From the NCBI RefSeq assembly GCF_029255285.1, contig NZ_JAPUVI010000073.1, positions 30,503 to 94,502 of the forward strand: 64,000 bases of DNA, read 5' to 3'. The stretch comes from Accumulibacter sp. GTDB lineage: Bacteria > Pseudomonadota > Gammaproteobacteria > Burkholderiales > Rhodocyclaceae. A model generated the notes under the pieces. The model made no database searches. It saw nothing but the letters and a program-made list of their open reading frames with translations, and had not been told where the DNA came from. Positions within the stretch are counted from its first letter, which is position 1, and the number at the start of each line of letters is the position of its first letter. Positions 55,260-64,000 of this stretch are shown one piece after another. A program made the translations under genes and the position numbers.

Positions 55260-56657
55260 TCAGGGCCTGAACAGCAACTCGCAGACGGTGACGCCGTCGG
55301 CCGAACGGATGCAGGCGTCACCGCCATGCGCACGCAGGATGGAGCGCGTGATGGCCAGCCCGAGTCCTGTTCCGTCGCCCGCGCGCTGGCGCGAAGGGTC
55401 GGCGCGATAGAAGCGGTCGAACACACGCGGCAAATGTTCGGGCGCAATGGTTGGGCCGGAGTTTTCGACCGACAGCCTGACCCGGTCGGCGTCCGTGTCG
55501 TCGACCCGGACGGCAATGTGCCCGCCGGTGGGCGTATGACGTAGCGCATTCGACAGCAGATTGCTGATCGCCCGGCGCAGCATCAGCCGGTCGCCGGCGA
55601 CGCAACCGCTTCCCGAGCAGGTCAGAACGACGGACTTCTCGTCGGCCAGCGCCTCGTAAAATGCGAACAATCCCCGCACTTCGTCGACCAGGTCGATCGG
55701 CTGCCGTTCGGGAATGACCAGATCGTTGTCCGACCTGGCCAGCAAGAGCATGTCGGAGATCATGCGCGACAGGCTCTCCAGTTCCTCGGCGTTCGAGGCA
55801 AGCACCTCGCCGTACTCGGCGGCCGACCTTTCCTTGGCCAGCGTGACCTGGGTCTGGGTCAAGAGATTGGTGACCGGGGTGCGCAGTTCATGGGCAATGT
55901 CGGAAGAAAAATCGGTCAAGCGGCGAAACGAATCTTCCAGGCGGGCCAGCATCGCGTTCAGCGTTGCCACCAGTTCGGCCAGTTCGACCGGAGTGGCGTC
56001 GGTCGGCAGCCGGTAATGCAGTCGATGCGCGGTGATCCCCGCCGCTTCGCGCCGAATCGCCTGCAGCGGCGCGAGTCCGCGGCGGACGGCAAGCCAGCCG
56101 AGAATACCCGTCAGCAAAGCGGCCGAGGCGACGAAAGACCACAGCGTCCGCCTGAACGAACGCATGAAATGCTCGTGGTGCGAAATGTCGGTCGCGACGC
56201 CGACGAGCGCGGGCCGCGCGCCCTCGATTCCCGTTCGCGCGACGGCGGAAACGCCACGCATCGGGCGCTGGTCGCTTGTCCGCCAGACCCGTGGCCGAGT
56301 TGCTGACTCCACCGCCGCCTGGCTGTCGAGCAGCGCGCGTGGAAACTCGGCGTCGGCGCTGGCGAACAGCGTTTGACCGGACGGGCCGACGACGATGACA
56401 GCCAGGCCATGATGACCGACCAGCGAATCGGCCAGTTGCCGCGGCAAAACGGCAAGATCGTCTGGCGAACGCACCTTTTCCAGGGCGTGCCGCGCCAGTT
56501 CGAGCTTTCCCCCCAACAGCTCAGCATCCTGCTCCACGAAGTGCCGCTCGACCGCGGCGGCAATCAGGTAACCCAACAACAGCAGGACTACCGTCGACGA
56601 CAAGGAAAAGAGCATCGTCAGGCGGAAGCTCATCGAGCGGCGTCCGCTCAGTCGCAC
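55260..56657 (-). CDS. cusS: Heavy-metal sensor histidine kinase (CusS/CopS type)
   Basis: The 465-residue kinase has two membrane helices (about 10-35 and 170-190) flanking a periplasmic sensor domain, then HAMP. The phospho-acceptor is [12 protein letters not shown]. The N box is [17 protein letters not shown], and the G boxes end [20 protein letters not shown]. The family senses periplasmic copper or silver. Its start overlaps the end of cusR by ten bases. It is opposite in direction to the efflux genes it probably controls. Confidence 0.9.
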   Translation of the reverse strand: MRLSGRRSMSFRLTMLFSLSSTVVLLLLGYLIAAAVERHFVEQDAELLGGKLELARHALEKVRSPDDLAVLPRQLADSLVGHHGLAVIVVGPSGQTLFASADAEFPRALLDSQAAVESATRPRVWRTSDQRPMRGVSAVARTGIEGARPALVGVATDISHHEHFMRSFRRTLWSFVASAALLTGILGWLAVRRGLAPLQAIRREAAGITAHRLHYRLPTDATPVELAELVATLNAMLARLEDSFRRLTDFSSDIAHELRTPVTNLLTQTQVTLAKERSAAEYGEVLASNAEELESLSRMISDMLLLARSDNDLVIPERQPIDLVDEVRGLFAFYEALADEKSVVLTCSGSGCVAGDRLMLRRAISNLLSNALRHTPTGGHIAVRVDDTDADRVRLSVENSGPTIAPEHLPRVFDRFYRADPSRQRAGDGTGLGLAITRSILRAHGGDACIRSADGVTVCELLFRP

Positions 56658-57331
56658 GTCGCCGCCTCGAGGACGTAGCCCATGCCGCGCACCGTGCGGA
56701 TGAGCTTGGGTTCGAAGTCATCGTCGATCTTTGCCCGCAGCCGGCGGATAGCAACTTCGATCACGTTGGTATCGCTGTCGAAATTCATGTCCCAGACCTG
56801 CGAAGCGATCAGAGAACGAGGCAGAACCTCGCCCTGACGGCGCAGCAGCAGTTCCAGAAGGGCGAATTCCTTGGCCGTCAGATCGATCCGCTTGCCCGAG
56901 CGGCTGACCCGGCGGCGCATCAGGTCCAGCTCGAGATTGGCGGCACGTAGGAGTTCCGACTCCGTAGCCTTGCCGCCGCGGCGCAGCAGGCTGCGCACGC
57001 GGGCCAGCAGTTCCGAAAAAGCGAAGGGTTTCACCAGATAATCGTCGGCCCCCGACTCCAGGCCGCGCACCCGATCGTCGACCTCATCGCGCGCAGTCAG
57101 GAATAACACCGGTGTTTCCCTGCCTGCCCGGCGAATGCCGCGCAGTACCTCCAGGCCGTCGATGCCGGGCAGCATGACGTCGAGAACGAGCAGATCGTAG
57201 GCCTCGGTCAGCGCACAGTGCAGGCCGTCCTCGCCGGTCCGTGCCAAGTCGACCACGAAGCCCGCCTCCGTCAGACCTTGCTTCAGGTAGTTCCCGGTCT
57301 TCGTCTGGTCCTCGACCACGAGAATTTTCAT
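56648..57331 (-). CDS. cusR: Copper/silver response regulator (CusR/CopR type, OmpR family)
   Basis: The 227-residue regulator has a receiver domain ([19 protein letters not shown], phospho-aspartate in [10 protein letters not shown], lysine in LVKPFAF). A C-terminal winged helix ([43 protein letters not shown]) follows. A TTACA-N4-TGTAA palindrome lies about 70 bp upstream in the shared region and is its likely site. It faces away from cusCBA. Confidence 0.92.
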   Translation of the reverse strand: MKILVVEDQTKTGNYLKQGLTEAGFVVDLARTGEDGLHCALTEAYDLLVLDVMLPGIDGLEVLRGIRRAGRETPVLFLTARDEVDDRVRGLESGADDYLVKPFAFSELLARVRSLLRRGGKATESELLRAANLELDLMRRRVSRSGKRIDLTAKEFALLELLLRRQGEVLPRSLIASQVWDMNFDSDTNVIEVAIRRLRAKIDDDFEPKLIRTVRGMGYVLEAATCD

Positions 57332-57400
57332 CGCCGATATCCTTCGTCAGCCCCATGATTTCGCGCCAGTTTGCCCTGGCCCGAGTGGCTGCGGCGAAGA

Positions 57401-57459
57401 TTACAGCAATGTAACCGACACGACAGCCTCTTGTTAGCCGGGCGCCAGCATCATACGAT
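57401..57459 (+). promoter_or_regulatory. CusR/CopR-type operator and cusC promoter
   Basis: TTACAGCAATGTAA (57401-57414) is a perfect inverted repeat of the TTACA-N4-TGTAA type used by CopR/CzcR-like regulators. Downstream, TTGTTA (57431-57436) and TACGAT (57454-57459), 17 bp apart, could be the cusC promoter, putting the operator just upstream of -35. The box could also act on cusRS. Confidence 0.7.
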
Positions 57460-57584
57460 CCTTGCACCGCTGTCCCCGCGCCTCGCCGGATCGCCCATGG
57501 CTGGCGCGGGACGACCCAACGGCCATTTTCCGGACCTCGACACGCGGTCTGGAATCGACACTTTGCCTTACTCAGGGAGCATGT

Positions 57585-58856
57585 ATGCGAGGAGTCATCG
57601 CTGCCCGGGCGTCGGCCCTGTACGTGGCGCTCGTCATGGCGGCGCCAGCGCTTGCCCAGGACGGCGCTCTCGGCAGGAACGTCGAAGGTTTGCTCGTTTT
57701 CGCGCGGCAGACCAATCCCGACTACGCGGCGGCACGCTCGGAGGCCGACGCGGCAGGCGAGCGCGTCGGCCCGGCCGGCGCGCTCGCCGACCCCCGTTTC
57801 AGAATGGAACTGCGCGACATCACCCGCTCGGGAGAGCAGAATGCCACCCTGTCGCCGAGCCAGGTGGGCAGCACGCGCTACCTGCTGTCGCAGGACCTGC
57901 CCTGGTTTGGCAAGCGCGAGCTGAAGCGCGAGATTGCCGAACTCGAAGCGGATGCCGCCAGCGGCCGTGCGCAAAGCGCCTGGTCCGAACTGGCGGCGAG
58001 AATCAAGGTCGCGCACGCCCAGCGCTACTACCTGTACCGTAACGAAAGTTTGACGCGCGAAATCCTCGACCTCATCGCTCGCCTGGAGAAGGTCGCTCAG
58101 GCGCGCTACGCCGGAGGCCTCGCCGCCCAGCAGGACGTCATCCGCGCGCAGGTCGAGCAGACCGGCATGCGCAGCGAACTGCTGACCCTCGAAAGCGAGC
58201 GCCGCCAAGCCAACGCACGCCTCAACGCCCTGTTGGCGCGCCCGGCGACGGCGGCGCTCGCCGAACCCGAAAGGCTGCCGCCGCTGCCGCCGCCGGCGAA
58301 GCTCGACTATGCGGCGCTGGAGGAACGCGTCCGGTCGCGCAACCCCGTCCTGTCCACCGAGGAATCGCGCCTCAAGGCGGCGCAGAAAAGCCGCGAACTA
58401 GCGTACCGCAACCGCTACCCGGATTTCACCGTCGGCTTCGGGCCGATCCAGTACCAGAATGCCGTCAAGGAATGGGAAGTGATGGTCGAACTCAACATCC
58501 CTCTCCAGCAATCGACACGGCGCGCGCAGGAACGCGAATCGGAGGCCATGCTGGCCGCCGCCGGGTCGCGCAAGGAGGCCGCCGCCAACCAGGTGCTGGC
58601 TGAACTCTCGGAAAACCTGGTGGCTGTCGAAGCGGCACGGCGACTCGAAACACTGGCCACGACCAGTCTGCTGCCGCAGGCCGAACTCGGCTTTCGCGCC
58701 GCGCTGGCCGGTTACGAGACCGGCAAGGTAGACTTCGCTACTCTGCTCGAAGCGCAGCGCCGGATTCGGCAAGCGAAGCAAAGCCAGATCAAGGCGCAGA
58801 GCGAAGCGCAGATTCGTCTCGCGGCCATCGAAAAACTGTTGGGGGAAGAACCATGA
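57585..58856 (+). CDS. cusC: Outer-membrane efflux protein of the copper/silver system (CusC-like, TolC family)
   Basis: The 423-residue protein has a signal peptide (ARASALYVALVMAAPALAQ) and the two-fold repeated helical TolC pattern (LAAQQDVIRAQVEQTGMRSE; YETGKVDFATLLEAQRRI). It forms the outer-membrane channel of the RND pump. There is no lipoprotein cysteine at the cleavage site. The ATG at 57585 follows AGGGAGC; longer frames upstream would destroy the signal peptide. Its stop overlaps the cusB start (ATGA). Confidence 0.88.
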   Translation: MRGVIAARASALYVALVMAAPALAQDGALGRNVEGLLVFARQTNPDYAAARSEADAAGERVGPAGALADPRFRMELRDITRSGEQNATLSPSQVGSTRYLLSQDLPWFGKRELKREIAELEADAASGRAQSAWSELAARIKVAHAQRYYLYRNESLTREILDLIARLEKVAQARYAGGLAAQQDVIRAQVEQTGMRSELLTLESERRQANARLNALLARPATAALAEPERLPPLPPPAKLDYAALEERVRSRNPVLSTEESRLKAAQKSRELAYRNRYPDFTVGFGPIQYQNAVKEWEVMVELNIPLQQSTRRAQERESEAMLAAAGSRKEAAANQVLAELSENLVAVEAARRLETLATTSLLPQAELGFRAALAGYETGKVDFATLLEAQRRIRQAKQSQIKAQSEAQIRLAAIEKLLGEEP

Positions 58857-60445
58857 AGCAAGGCAGCGCACGCGTCATCGGCTTCGTCGCGCTGCTGGCG
58901 GTGGCCGCCGGCGCGGGCTACTGGCTGGGCGGCCGGGGTGCCGCGTCGTCACCCGACGCCAATCCGGCGGCCGGCGAGGCGGGCGAGCCGCGCAAGATCC
59001 TGTATTACCGGAACCCGATGGGCTTGCCCGACACCTCGCCGGTGCCGAAGAAGGACGCCATGGGAATGGATTACACGCCAGTCTATGCCGACGAACAGGA
59101 GACCGACCCCGCGGCGGCCGGACAGATCCGCATCAGTACCGAGAAGGTGCAGAAGCTGGGCGTGCGTAGCGAGGCCGCACAACAGCGCCGCCTGGACCGG
59201 ACGCTGCGCGCGGCCGGTCGTATCGTGCCCAACGAAGGTCGCCAGTTCACCATCACCGCCAAATTCGAGGGCTACGTCGAGCGACTGCACGTCAATGTCA
59301 ACGGCCAGCCGGTCGCCAAGGGGCAACCGCTGTTCGAGGTCTATAGCCCCGAGCTGGTTTCCGCGCAACGCGAATATGCTATTGCCGCGCAAGGCGTCGC
59401 GGCACTCGAGGAGGCCGGCGGCGAAGCCCAGGCGGGAATGCGGGAACTGGCGGCGGCGAGCTTGCAGCGGCTCAGGAACTGGGACATCTCGGCCGAACAG
59501 GTCAGAGAACTCGCCGCATCCGGCGCCAGCCGGCGGACGATGACCTTCCGCTCGCCAGTGGCTGGCATCGTGACCGAAAAGAAGGCCCAGCAAGGCATGC
59601 GCTTCACGCCTGGGGAAACACTGTACCAGGTGGCCGACCTGTCATCGGTATGGGTCATCGCCGAGGTCTTCGAACAGGACATCGGCCTGCTGCGCACCGG
59701 CAGTCACGCAAAAATCCGGGTCAACGCCTACCCGGAGAAGGTTTTCCACGGTGTCGTGAGCTACATCTATCCGACCCTCGAGGCCGCGACGCGAACCGTT
59801 GCGCTGCGCATCGAACTTGCCAATCCGGATCTGTTGCTCAAGCCGGCAATGTTCGCGCAGGTCGAACTGCCGGTCGCCGGCCGGTCGATGGGAGTCAGCG
59901 TTCCGCTTTCGGCGGTGATCGACAGCGGAAAGCGGCAGATCGTCTTGATCGAGCTTGGCGAAGGCCGCTTCGCGCCACGCGAGGTCAAGCTCGGTGCGCG
60001 CAGTGACGACTACGTCGAAGTTCTCGACGGCGTACGGGACGGCGAACGGGTGGTGGTGGCGGCCAACTTCCTGATCGACGCCGAAAGCAACCTCAAGGCG
60101 GCAATCGGCGGTCTCGCGCCGGCCTCGACTGCCGCTGCCGCCGTCGCCCCACCCGGCAAGGCAGCTGGCCCAGGGCACCGGGCCGAGGGAACGGTGATCC
60201 GCGTCGACGCCGGGACCGGCACCGTCGAGCTCGCACACGGCCCGGTCGACAGCCTCAAGTGGCCGGCCATGAGCATGCCGTTCAAGGTCGCCAACGACTC
60301 CCTGCTGACGGCGCTGGCGCCTGGCGGCCGGGTGGCCTTCGAATTCGTCGAACGTCAGCCGGGAGAGTGGGTGATCACGGCGGTCGAGCCGCTGGCCGGA
60401 GGCGCCACCCAGCCCAGGCCCGCCAACCCGCACGCCGGCCACTGA
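58853..60445 (+). CDS. cusB: CusB-like periplasmic adaptor with N-terminal metal-binding domain and fused C-terminal CusF domain
   Basis: The 530-residue adaptor has an N-terminal anchor (VIGFVALLAVAAGAGYWLGG) and a heavy-metal-binding domain (YYRNPMGLPDTSPVPKKDAM). The usual hairpin, lipoyl and barrel regions of membrane-fusion proteins follow (FEGYVERLHVNVNGQPV, GIVTEKKAQQGMRFTPGE). Residues about 440-510 form a CusF-like copper chaperone domain (GTVIRVDAGTGTVELAHGPV, LKWPAMSMPFKV), keeping the Trp and two Met ligands. In E. coli, CusF is a separate protein. It passes Cu(I) or Ag(I) to the pump. Its start overlaps the cusC stop. Confidence 0.92.
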   Translation: MKQGSARVIGFVALLAVAAGAGYWLGGRGAASSPDANPAAGEAGEPRKILYYRNPMGLPDTSPVPKKDAMGMDYTPVYADEQETDPAAAGQIRISTEKVQKLGVRSEAAQQRRLDRTLRAAGRIVPNEGRQFTITAKFEGYVERLHVNVNGQPVAKGQPLFEVYSPELVSAQREYAIAAQGVAALEEAGGEAQAGMRELAAASLQRLRNWDISAEQVRELAASGASRRTMTFRSPVAGIVTEKKAQQGMRFTPGETLYQVADLSSVWVIAEVFEQDIGLLRTGSHAKIRVNAYPEKVFHGVVSYIYPTLEAATRTVALRIELANPDLLLKPAMFAQVELPVAGRSMGVSVPLSAVIDSGKRQIVLIELGEGRFAPREVKLGARSDDYVEVLDGVRDGERVVVAANFLIDAESNLKAAIGGLAPASTAAAAVAPPGKAAGPGHRAEGTVIRVDAGTGTVELAHGPVDSLKWPAMSMPFKVANDSLLTALAPGGRVAFEFVERQPGEWVITAVEPLAGGATQPRPANPHAGH

Positions 60446-60469
60446 AGCGCCGCCAAGGAGATTCGCACG

Positions 60470-63400
60470 ATGCTGGCGAGCCTTATCGACTGGTCGGGCC
60501 GGAACCGTTTTCTGGTTCTGCTCGCCACCCTTTTTGTCACCCTGGGCGGCATTTACGCCGTACTGCGCACGCCAATCGACGCCCTGCCCGACCTCTCGGA
60601 CGTGCAGGTCATCGTCTACACCGAGTATCCCGGCCAAGCACCGCAAGTGGTCGAAGACCAGGTCACCTACCCGCTCACGACGGCCATGCTGTCGGTCCCC
60701 AGATCACGCGTCGTGCGCGGCTTTTCCTTCTTTGGCGCTTCCTTCGTGTACGTCATTTTCGACGACGGCACGGACATCTATTGGGCCCGTTCGCGCGTCC
60801 TCGAGTACCTGAACTCCGTTGCTGGCCGCTTGCCCCGGGGTGTCTCGCCATCGCTCGGTCCCGATGCTACCGGGGTCGGCTGGGTCTATCAGTACGCCCT
60901 GCTCGCCAAAGACAAAACGCTGGCCGAACTGCGCACCATCCAGGACTGGTACCTGCGCTATCAACTGAGTAAAGCGCAGGGAGTGGCCGAAGTGGCGTCG
61001 ATCGGCGGCTTCGTGCAGACCTATCAGGTCACCGTCGACCCGGCCAGACTGCGCGCCTACGGCATTCCGCTGATGAAGGTCGCGCAGGTGATCCGTGACT
61101 CCAACCGCGATGTCGGCGGGCGCGTGGTCGAAATGGCCGAGACCGAATACATGGTGCGTGGCAAAGGCTATCTACGCGGCCGGAACGACATCGAAAATCT
61201 GGTGGTCAAGAGCGATCGCGGAACGCCGGTCCTCGTCCGCGACATCGCGCGCGTCGAACTCGTGCCCGACGAAAGGCGCGGTCTGACCGAACTCAACGGA
61301 GAAGGCGAGGTGGTGTCGGGAATCGCCATGGCGCGTTATGGCCAGAACGCGCTCGAAGTCATCCACAATCTGAAGGCCAAGATCGCTGAAATAGGCCCCG
61401 GGCTGCCGGCGGGGGTGACGGTGGAAACCACTTACGACCGTTCCGAGCTGATTCACCGCGCCATCGAGACGCTCAAACGAACGCTCTTCGAGGAATCGCT
61501 CATCGTCGCGCTGGTCTGCATCGTCTTTCTGCTGCACGTACGCAGCGCGCTGGTCGCCATCCTGATGCTGCCGGTCGGCATCCTCATCGCCTTTATCGCC
61601 ATGCGCGCGCTGGGAATGAACTCCAACCTGATGAGTCTGGGCGGCATTGCCATCGCCATCGGCGCCATGATCGACGCCGCCATCGTGATGATCGAAAACG
61701 CGCACAAACACCTGGAACGTCTGCCTGAAGGCCACTCGACCAGCGAACGCGCCGCAGCCATGCTCACCGCATGCAAGGAAGTCGGACCGGCGCTTTTCTT
61801 TTCGCTGCTGATCATCACCGTCTCCTTCCTGCCGGTCTTCAGCCTCGAGGGGCAGGAAGGCCGGCTGTTCTCGCCGCTCGCCTACACCAAGACCTTCGCC
61901 ATGGCCGGCGCGGCGCTGCTGTCGATCACCTTGGTACCGGTGCTGATGCAGCTGTTTGTCCGCGGCAGGATCATGCCGGAGGCGAAAAATCCGGTCAATC
62001 GCTGCCTGGTCCGGATCTATCGACCGATCATCGCCGGCGTAATGCGCCGCCCGAAACTGACTATCGGACTCGCCGTACTCGCCCTGACGGTTTCGGTCTA
62101 TCCCGCCGCCAGGCTCGGTTCCGAGTTCATGCCGACGCTCAACGAGGGAACGCTGCTCTACATGCCGGCCTCGCTGCCCGGTATGTCGATCACCAAGGCG
62201 GCCGAACTGCTGCAGACGCAAGACAAGATCATCAAGAGCTTTCCCGAAGTGGCATCGGTCTATGGCAAGGCGGGGCGCGCCAACACGGCGACCGATCCGG
62301 CGCCGACCGAGATGTTCGAAACGGTGATCAACCTGAAACCGGAATCCGAATGGCGCGCCGGCCTGACAACCGACAAGCTGATTGCCGAGCTCGACCGCGC
62401 GTTGCAGTTTCCCGGTATCGCCAACGCCTGGACGATGCCGATCAAGGCGCGCATCGACATGCTGTCTACCGGCATTCGTACGCCGATCGGCATCAAGGTC
62501 TTCGGCAAGGAACTGGAGACGATGGAAAAGCTGGCCCGCGACATCGAGTCCGTCGTCAGGACCGTTCCCGGAACGACCAGCGTCTTCGCCGAGCGCCTCA
62601 CCGGCGGTTTCTACCTCAACATCGAGCCCGATCGCGCACAACTCGCGCGCTACGGTCTGGCGGTCGGCGATCTGCAGGACGTCATCGGCAGCGCGCTGGG
62701 CGGCGAGCTGGTGACGACCACGGTCGAGGGTCGCGAGCGCTTCGGCGTCACCGTCCGCTATCCGCGCGAACTGCGCTCCGACCCGCAGCAGATTGCCCGC
62801 GAAGTTCTGATCTCCACCATGGACGGCGCCATGATCCCGCTCGGGAACGTGGCCAGCGTCGTCGTCGCCAAGGGCGCGCCGAGCATCCGCACCGAGAATT
62901 CGCTGCTCTCGGCCTACATCTACGTCGACATCCGCGAGCGCGACATCGGCGGCTATGTCGCCGACGCGAAAAAGGCGGTTGCCGAACAGGTCAAGTTCCC
63001 GCCCGGCTATTACGTCACCTGGAGCGGCCAGTTCGAGTACATGGAGCGGGCGATAGAGAAAATGAAGATCGTCATCCCGGTGACCCTGCTGTCGATCTTC
63101 GTGCTGCTCTACCTCAACTTCAAGCGCCTCGGCGAAACACTGATCGTCATGCTCTCGGTGCCTTTCGCCCTGATCGGTGGCGTCTGGCTAATGTGGCTGC
63201 TCGACTACAACCTGTCGGTCGCCGTCGTCGTCGGTTTCATCGCACTCGCCGGGGTGGCGGCCGAAACCGGCGTCATCATGCTGATCTACCTCGACCACGC
63301 CTGGGAAGCGGTCAAGGCGAAGTGCCGCACGGCGGGGCGTTCGCCAGACGTCGCCGACCTTCACGGAGCGGTCATGGAAGGCGCCGTCGAGCGTGTGCGG

Positions 63401-63610
63401 CCGAAGATGATGACCGTCGTCGCAATCATCGCGGGTCTGTTGCCCATTCTGTGGAGCCGTGGCAGCGGATCGGAAGTGATGAGCCGCATCGCCGCGCCAA
63501 TGGTCGGCGGCATGCTTTCCTCGACTGTGCTGACGCTCATCGTGATTCCGGCGATTTACACGCTGGTCAAGCGATGGTCGATGCAACGGAGTAAGGCTCT
63601 ACCGCGCTAG
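60470..63610 (+). CDS. cusA: Copper/silver RND efflux pump CusA (HME family)
   Basis: The 1046-residue inner-membrane RND transporter has 12 predicted helices and two large periplasmic loops. HME signatures are present: GRNRFLVLLATLFVTLGGIY, LPDLSDVQVIVYTEYPGQAP and GAMIDAAIVMIENAHKHLE, with the proton-relay aspartate in the last. Methionines in EGTLLYMPASLPGMS and IKARIDMLSTGIRTPIG match the Cu/Ag-binding methionines of CusA. It pumps Cu(I)/Ag(I) out through CusC. It starts 25 bp after cusB. Confidence 0.94.
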   Translation: MLASLIDWSGRNRFLVLLATLFVTLGGIYAVLRTPIDALPDLSDVQVIVYTEYPGQAPQVVEDQVTYPLTTAMLSVPRSRVVRGFSFFGASFVYVIFDDGTDIYWARSRVLEYLNSVAGRLPRGVSPSLGPDATGVGWVYQYALLAKDKTLAELRTIQDWYLRYQLSKAQGVAEVASIGGFVQTYQVTVDPARLRAYGIPLMKVAQVIRDSNRDVGGRVVEMAETEYMVRGKGYLRGRNDIENLVVKSDRGTPVLVRDIARVELVPDERRGLTELNGEGEVVSGIAMARYGQNALEVIHNLKAKIAEIGPGLPAGVTVETTYDRSELIHRAIETLKRTLFEESLIVALVCIVFLLHVRSALVAILMLPVGILIAFIAMRALGMNSNLMSLGGIAIAIGAMIDAAIVMIENAHKHLERLPEGHSTSERAAAMLTACKEVGPALFFSLLIITVSFLPVFSLEGQEGRLFSPLAYTKTFAMAGAALLSITLVPVLMQLFVRGRIMPEAKNPVNRCLVRIYRPIIAGVMRRPKLTIGLAVLALTVSVYPAARLGSEFMPTLNEGTLLYMPASLPGMSITKAAELLQTQDKIIKSFPEVASVYGKAGRANTATDPAPTEMFETVINLKPESEWRAGLTTDKLIAELDRALQFPGIANAWTMPIKARIDMLSTGIRTPIGIKVFGKELETMEKLARDIESVVRTVPGTTSVFAERLTGGFYLNIEPDRAQLARYGLAVGDLQDVIGSALGGELVTTTVEGRERFGVTVRYPRELRSDPQQIAREVLISTMDGAMIPLGNVASVVVAKGAPSIRTENSLLSAYIYVDIRERDIGGYVADAKKAVAEQVKFPPGYYVTWSGQFEYMERAIEKMKIVIPVTLLSIFVLLYLNFKRLGETLIVMLSVPFALIGGVWLMWLLDYNLSVAVVVGFIALAGVAAETGVIMLIYLDHAWEAVKAKCRTAGRSPDVADLHGAVMEGAVERVRPKMMTVVAIIAGLLPILWSRGSGSEVMSRIAAPMVGGMLSSTVLTLIVIPAIYTLVKRWSMQRSKALPR

Positions 63611-63761
63611 GACCGAGTTCCGGCGATCCTTCCTCGGCGGCATCCCGTCGGGCGGCCAGCGTCCGAGACGTCAGGCGGCGCGTACGCCCGGTTAAGTGAA
63701 GGTCCTCCGACGCCTCGTGCCACCGCGCCACCTTGCGGCCGGTTCGCGCGCCGAAAGCAGG

Positions 63762-63796
63762 AAAAAAAAAAACGGAGGAGCCCAGAGGCTCCTCCG
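63762..63796 (-). terminator. Rho-independent terminator of the PEP-CTERM gene
   Basis: CGGAGGAGCC (63773-63782) and GGCTCCTCCG (63787-63796) form a perfect 10-bp stem with a 4-nt loop. On the minus strand it is followed by eleven T's (plus-strand A-run 63762-63772). It lies about 80 bp after the PEP-CTERM stop. The region 63611-63761 after cusA shows nothing else recognised. Confidence 0.93.
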
Positions 63797-63876
63797 CTAT
63801 CACCGCCTGGCGGCCGACAGATCCAGCGGCGCTTGCCGCCAGGACCAGAGCTTACGCTCTGGCCGCGTCCCCTAAC

Positions 63877-64000
63877 TTACTTGGCCGCCTTGCGTACCCG
63901 ACCGGCACCCAGCCCGAGCAGGGCGAGACCGACGAGAGCGATGGAACCCGGCTCCGGAGCGCGGTTCAGCGTGAAGTCGACATTGTCGAAGATGTCGTAC
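63877..64000 (-). CDS. PEP-CTERM sorting-signal protein (3' end only)
   Basis: The last 41 codons of a minus-strand gene run in from the right edge. They encode FDNVDFTLNRAPEPGSIALV followed by a hydrophobic helix (GLALLGLGAG) and a basic tail (RVRKAAK). This is a PEP-CTERM signal: a P-E-P motif, membrane span and arginine/lysine end. Such proteins are processed by an exosortase and linked to exopolysaccharide or floc formation. The rest of the protein is outside the window. Confidence 0.85.
   Translation of the reverse strand, partial: YDIFDNVDFTLNRAPEPGSIALVGLALLGLGAGRVRKAAK

Noticed and set aside
61172-62641. 489-codon minus-strand frame
   Set aside because: Antisense to cusA; rich in Asp, His and Arg with no domain pattern.

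Overview
The window reads as high-GC betaproteobacterial chromosome, most likely Rhodocyclales and possibly close to Candidatus Accumulibacter, Azoarcus or Dechloromonas. This is inferred from gene content: glnE next to a YhdP-type gene, zapA followed by 6S RNA, a periplasmic nitrate reductase, polyhydroxyalkanoate (PHA) synthase with depolymerase, a phenylacetate set and a PEP-CTERM protein. No taxonomic search was possible. Coding density is high. Because of the GC content, many long antisense reading frames are shadows and were left out.

1-14.5 kb: the 5' part of a yhdP/TIGR02099 gene (cut by the left edge) diverges from glnE. A CoA-transferase and a glycerate 2-kinase follow on the minus strand. 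Next come a protein with two duplicated STAS-like units, the HslVU protease, and a TerC-family membrane protein overlapping a universal stress protein.

14.5-24.4 kb: a diguanylate cyclase, tcdA, a membrane pseudokinase fused to a DEDDh exonuclease, gltX, tRNA-Ala(GGC) and tRNA-Glu(TTC). Antisense to tRNA-Glu lies the scar of a mobile element: a truncated dtd gene fused in frame to a recombinase-like tail. A zinc-type CDF transporter, a ZapB-like coiled-coil gene, zapA and 6S RNA complete the block.

24.4-31 kb: napDAGHB, preceded by a perfect FNR box and a class II-type promoter. No napC, napE or napF is present. A CarH/LitR-type MerR regulator with a B12-binding domain follows.

31-43.6 kb: a lipid and PHA island. 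It holds two different multifunctional beta-oxidation proteins, a thiolase, an intracellular PHA depolymerase, a PHA synthase, an AlkK-like acyl-CoA ligase, a pair of hot-dog hydratase subunits that could supply (R)-3-hydroxyacyl-CoA, and an AraC regulator. Together they could cycle carbon between fatty acids and PHA.

43.6-51.7 kb: phenylacetate genes paaJ, paaK, paaG and paaN, without paaABCDE in the window. Divergent from paaN are an R2-like ferritin-superfamily diiron protein and a ferredoxin-NAD(P)H reductase. I could not assign this pair to a described oxygenase, and it is the best candidate here for an undescribed system.

51.7-64 kb: yjcH-actP acetate uptake genes, a decayed cell-surface-type gene, a small exported protein, and a divergent copper/silver efflux locus (cusRS facing cusCBA, with a CusF domain fused to CusB and a CopR/CusR-type operator between them). 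The 3' end of a PEP-CTERM gene lies at the right edge.
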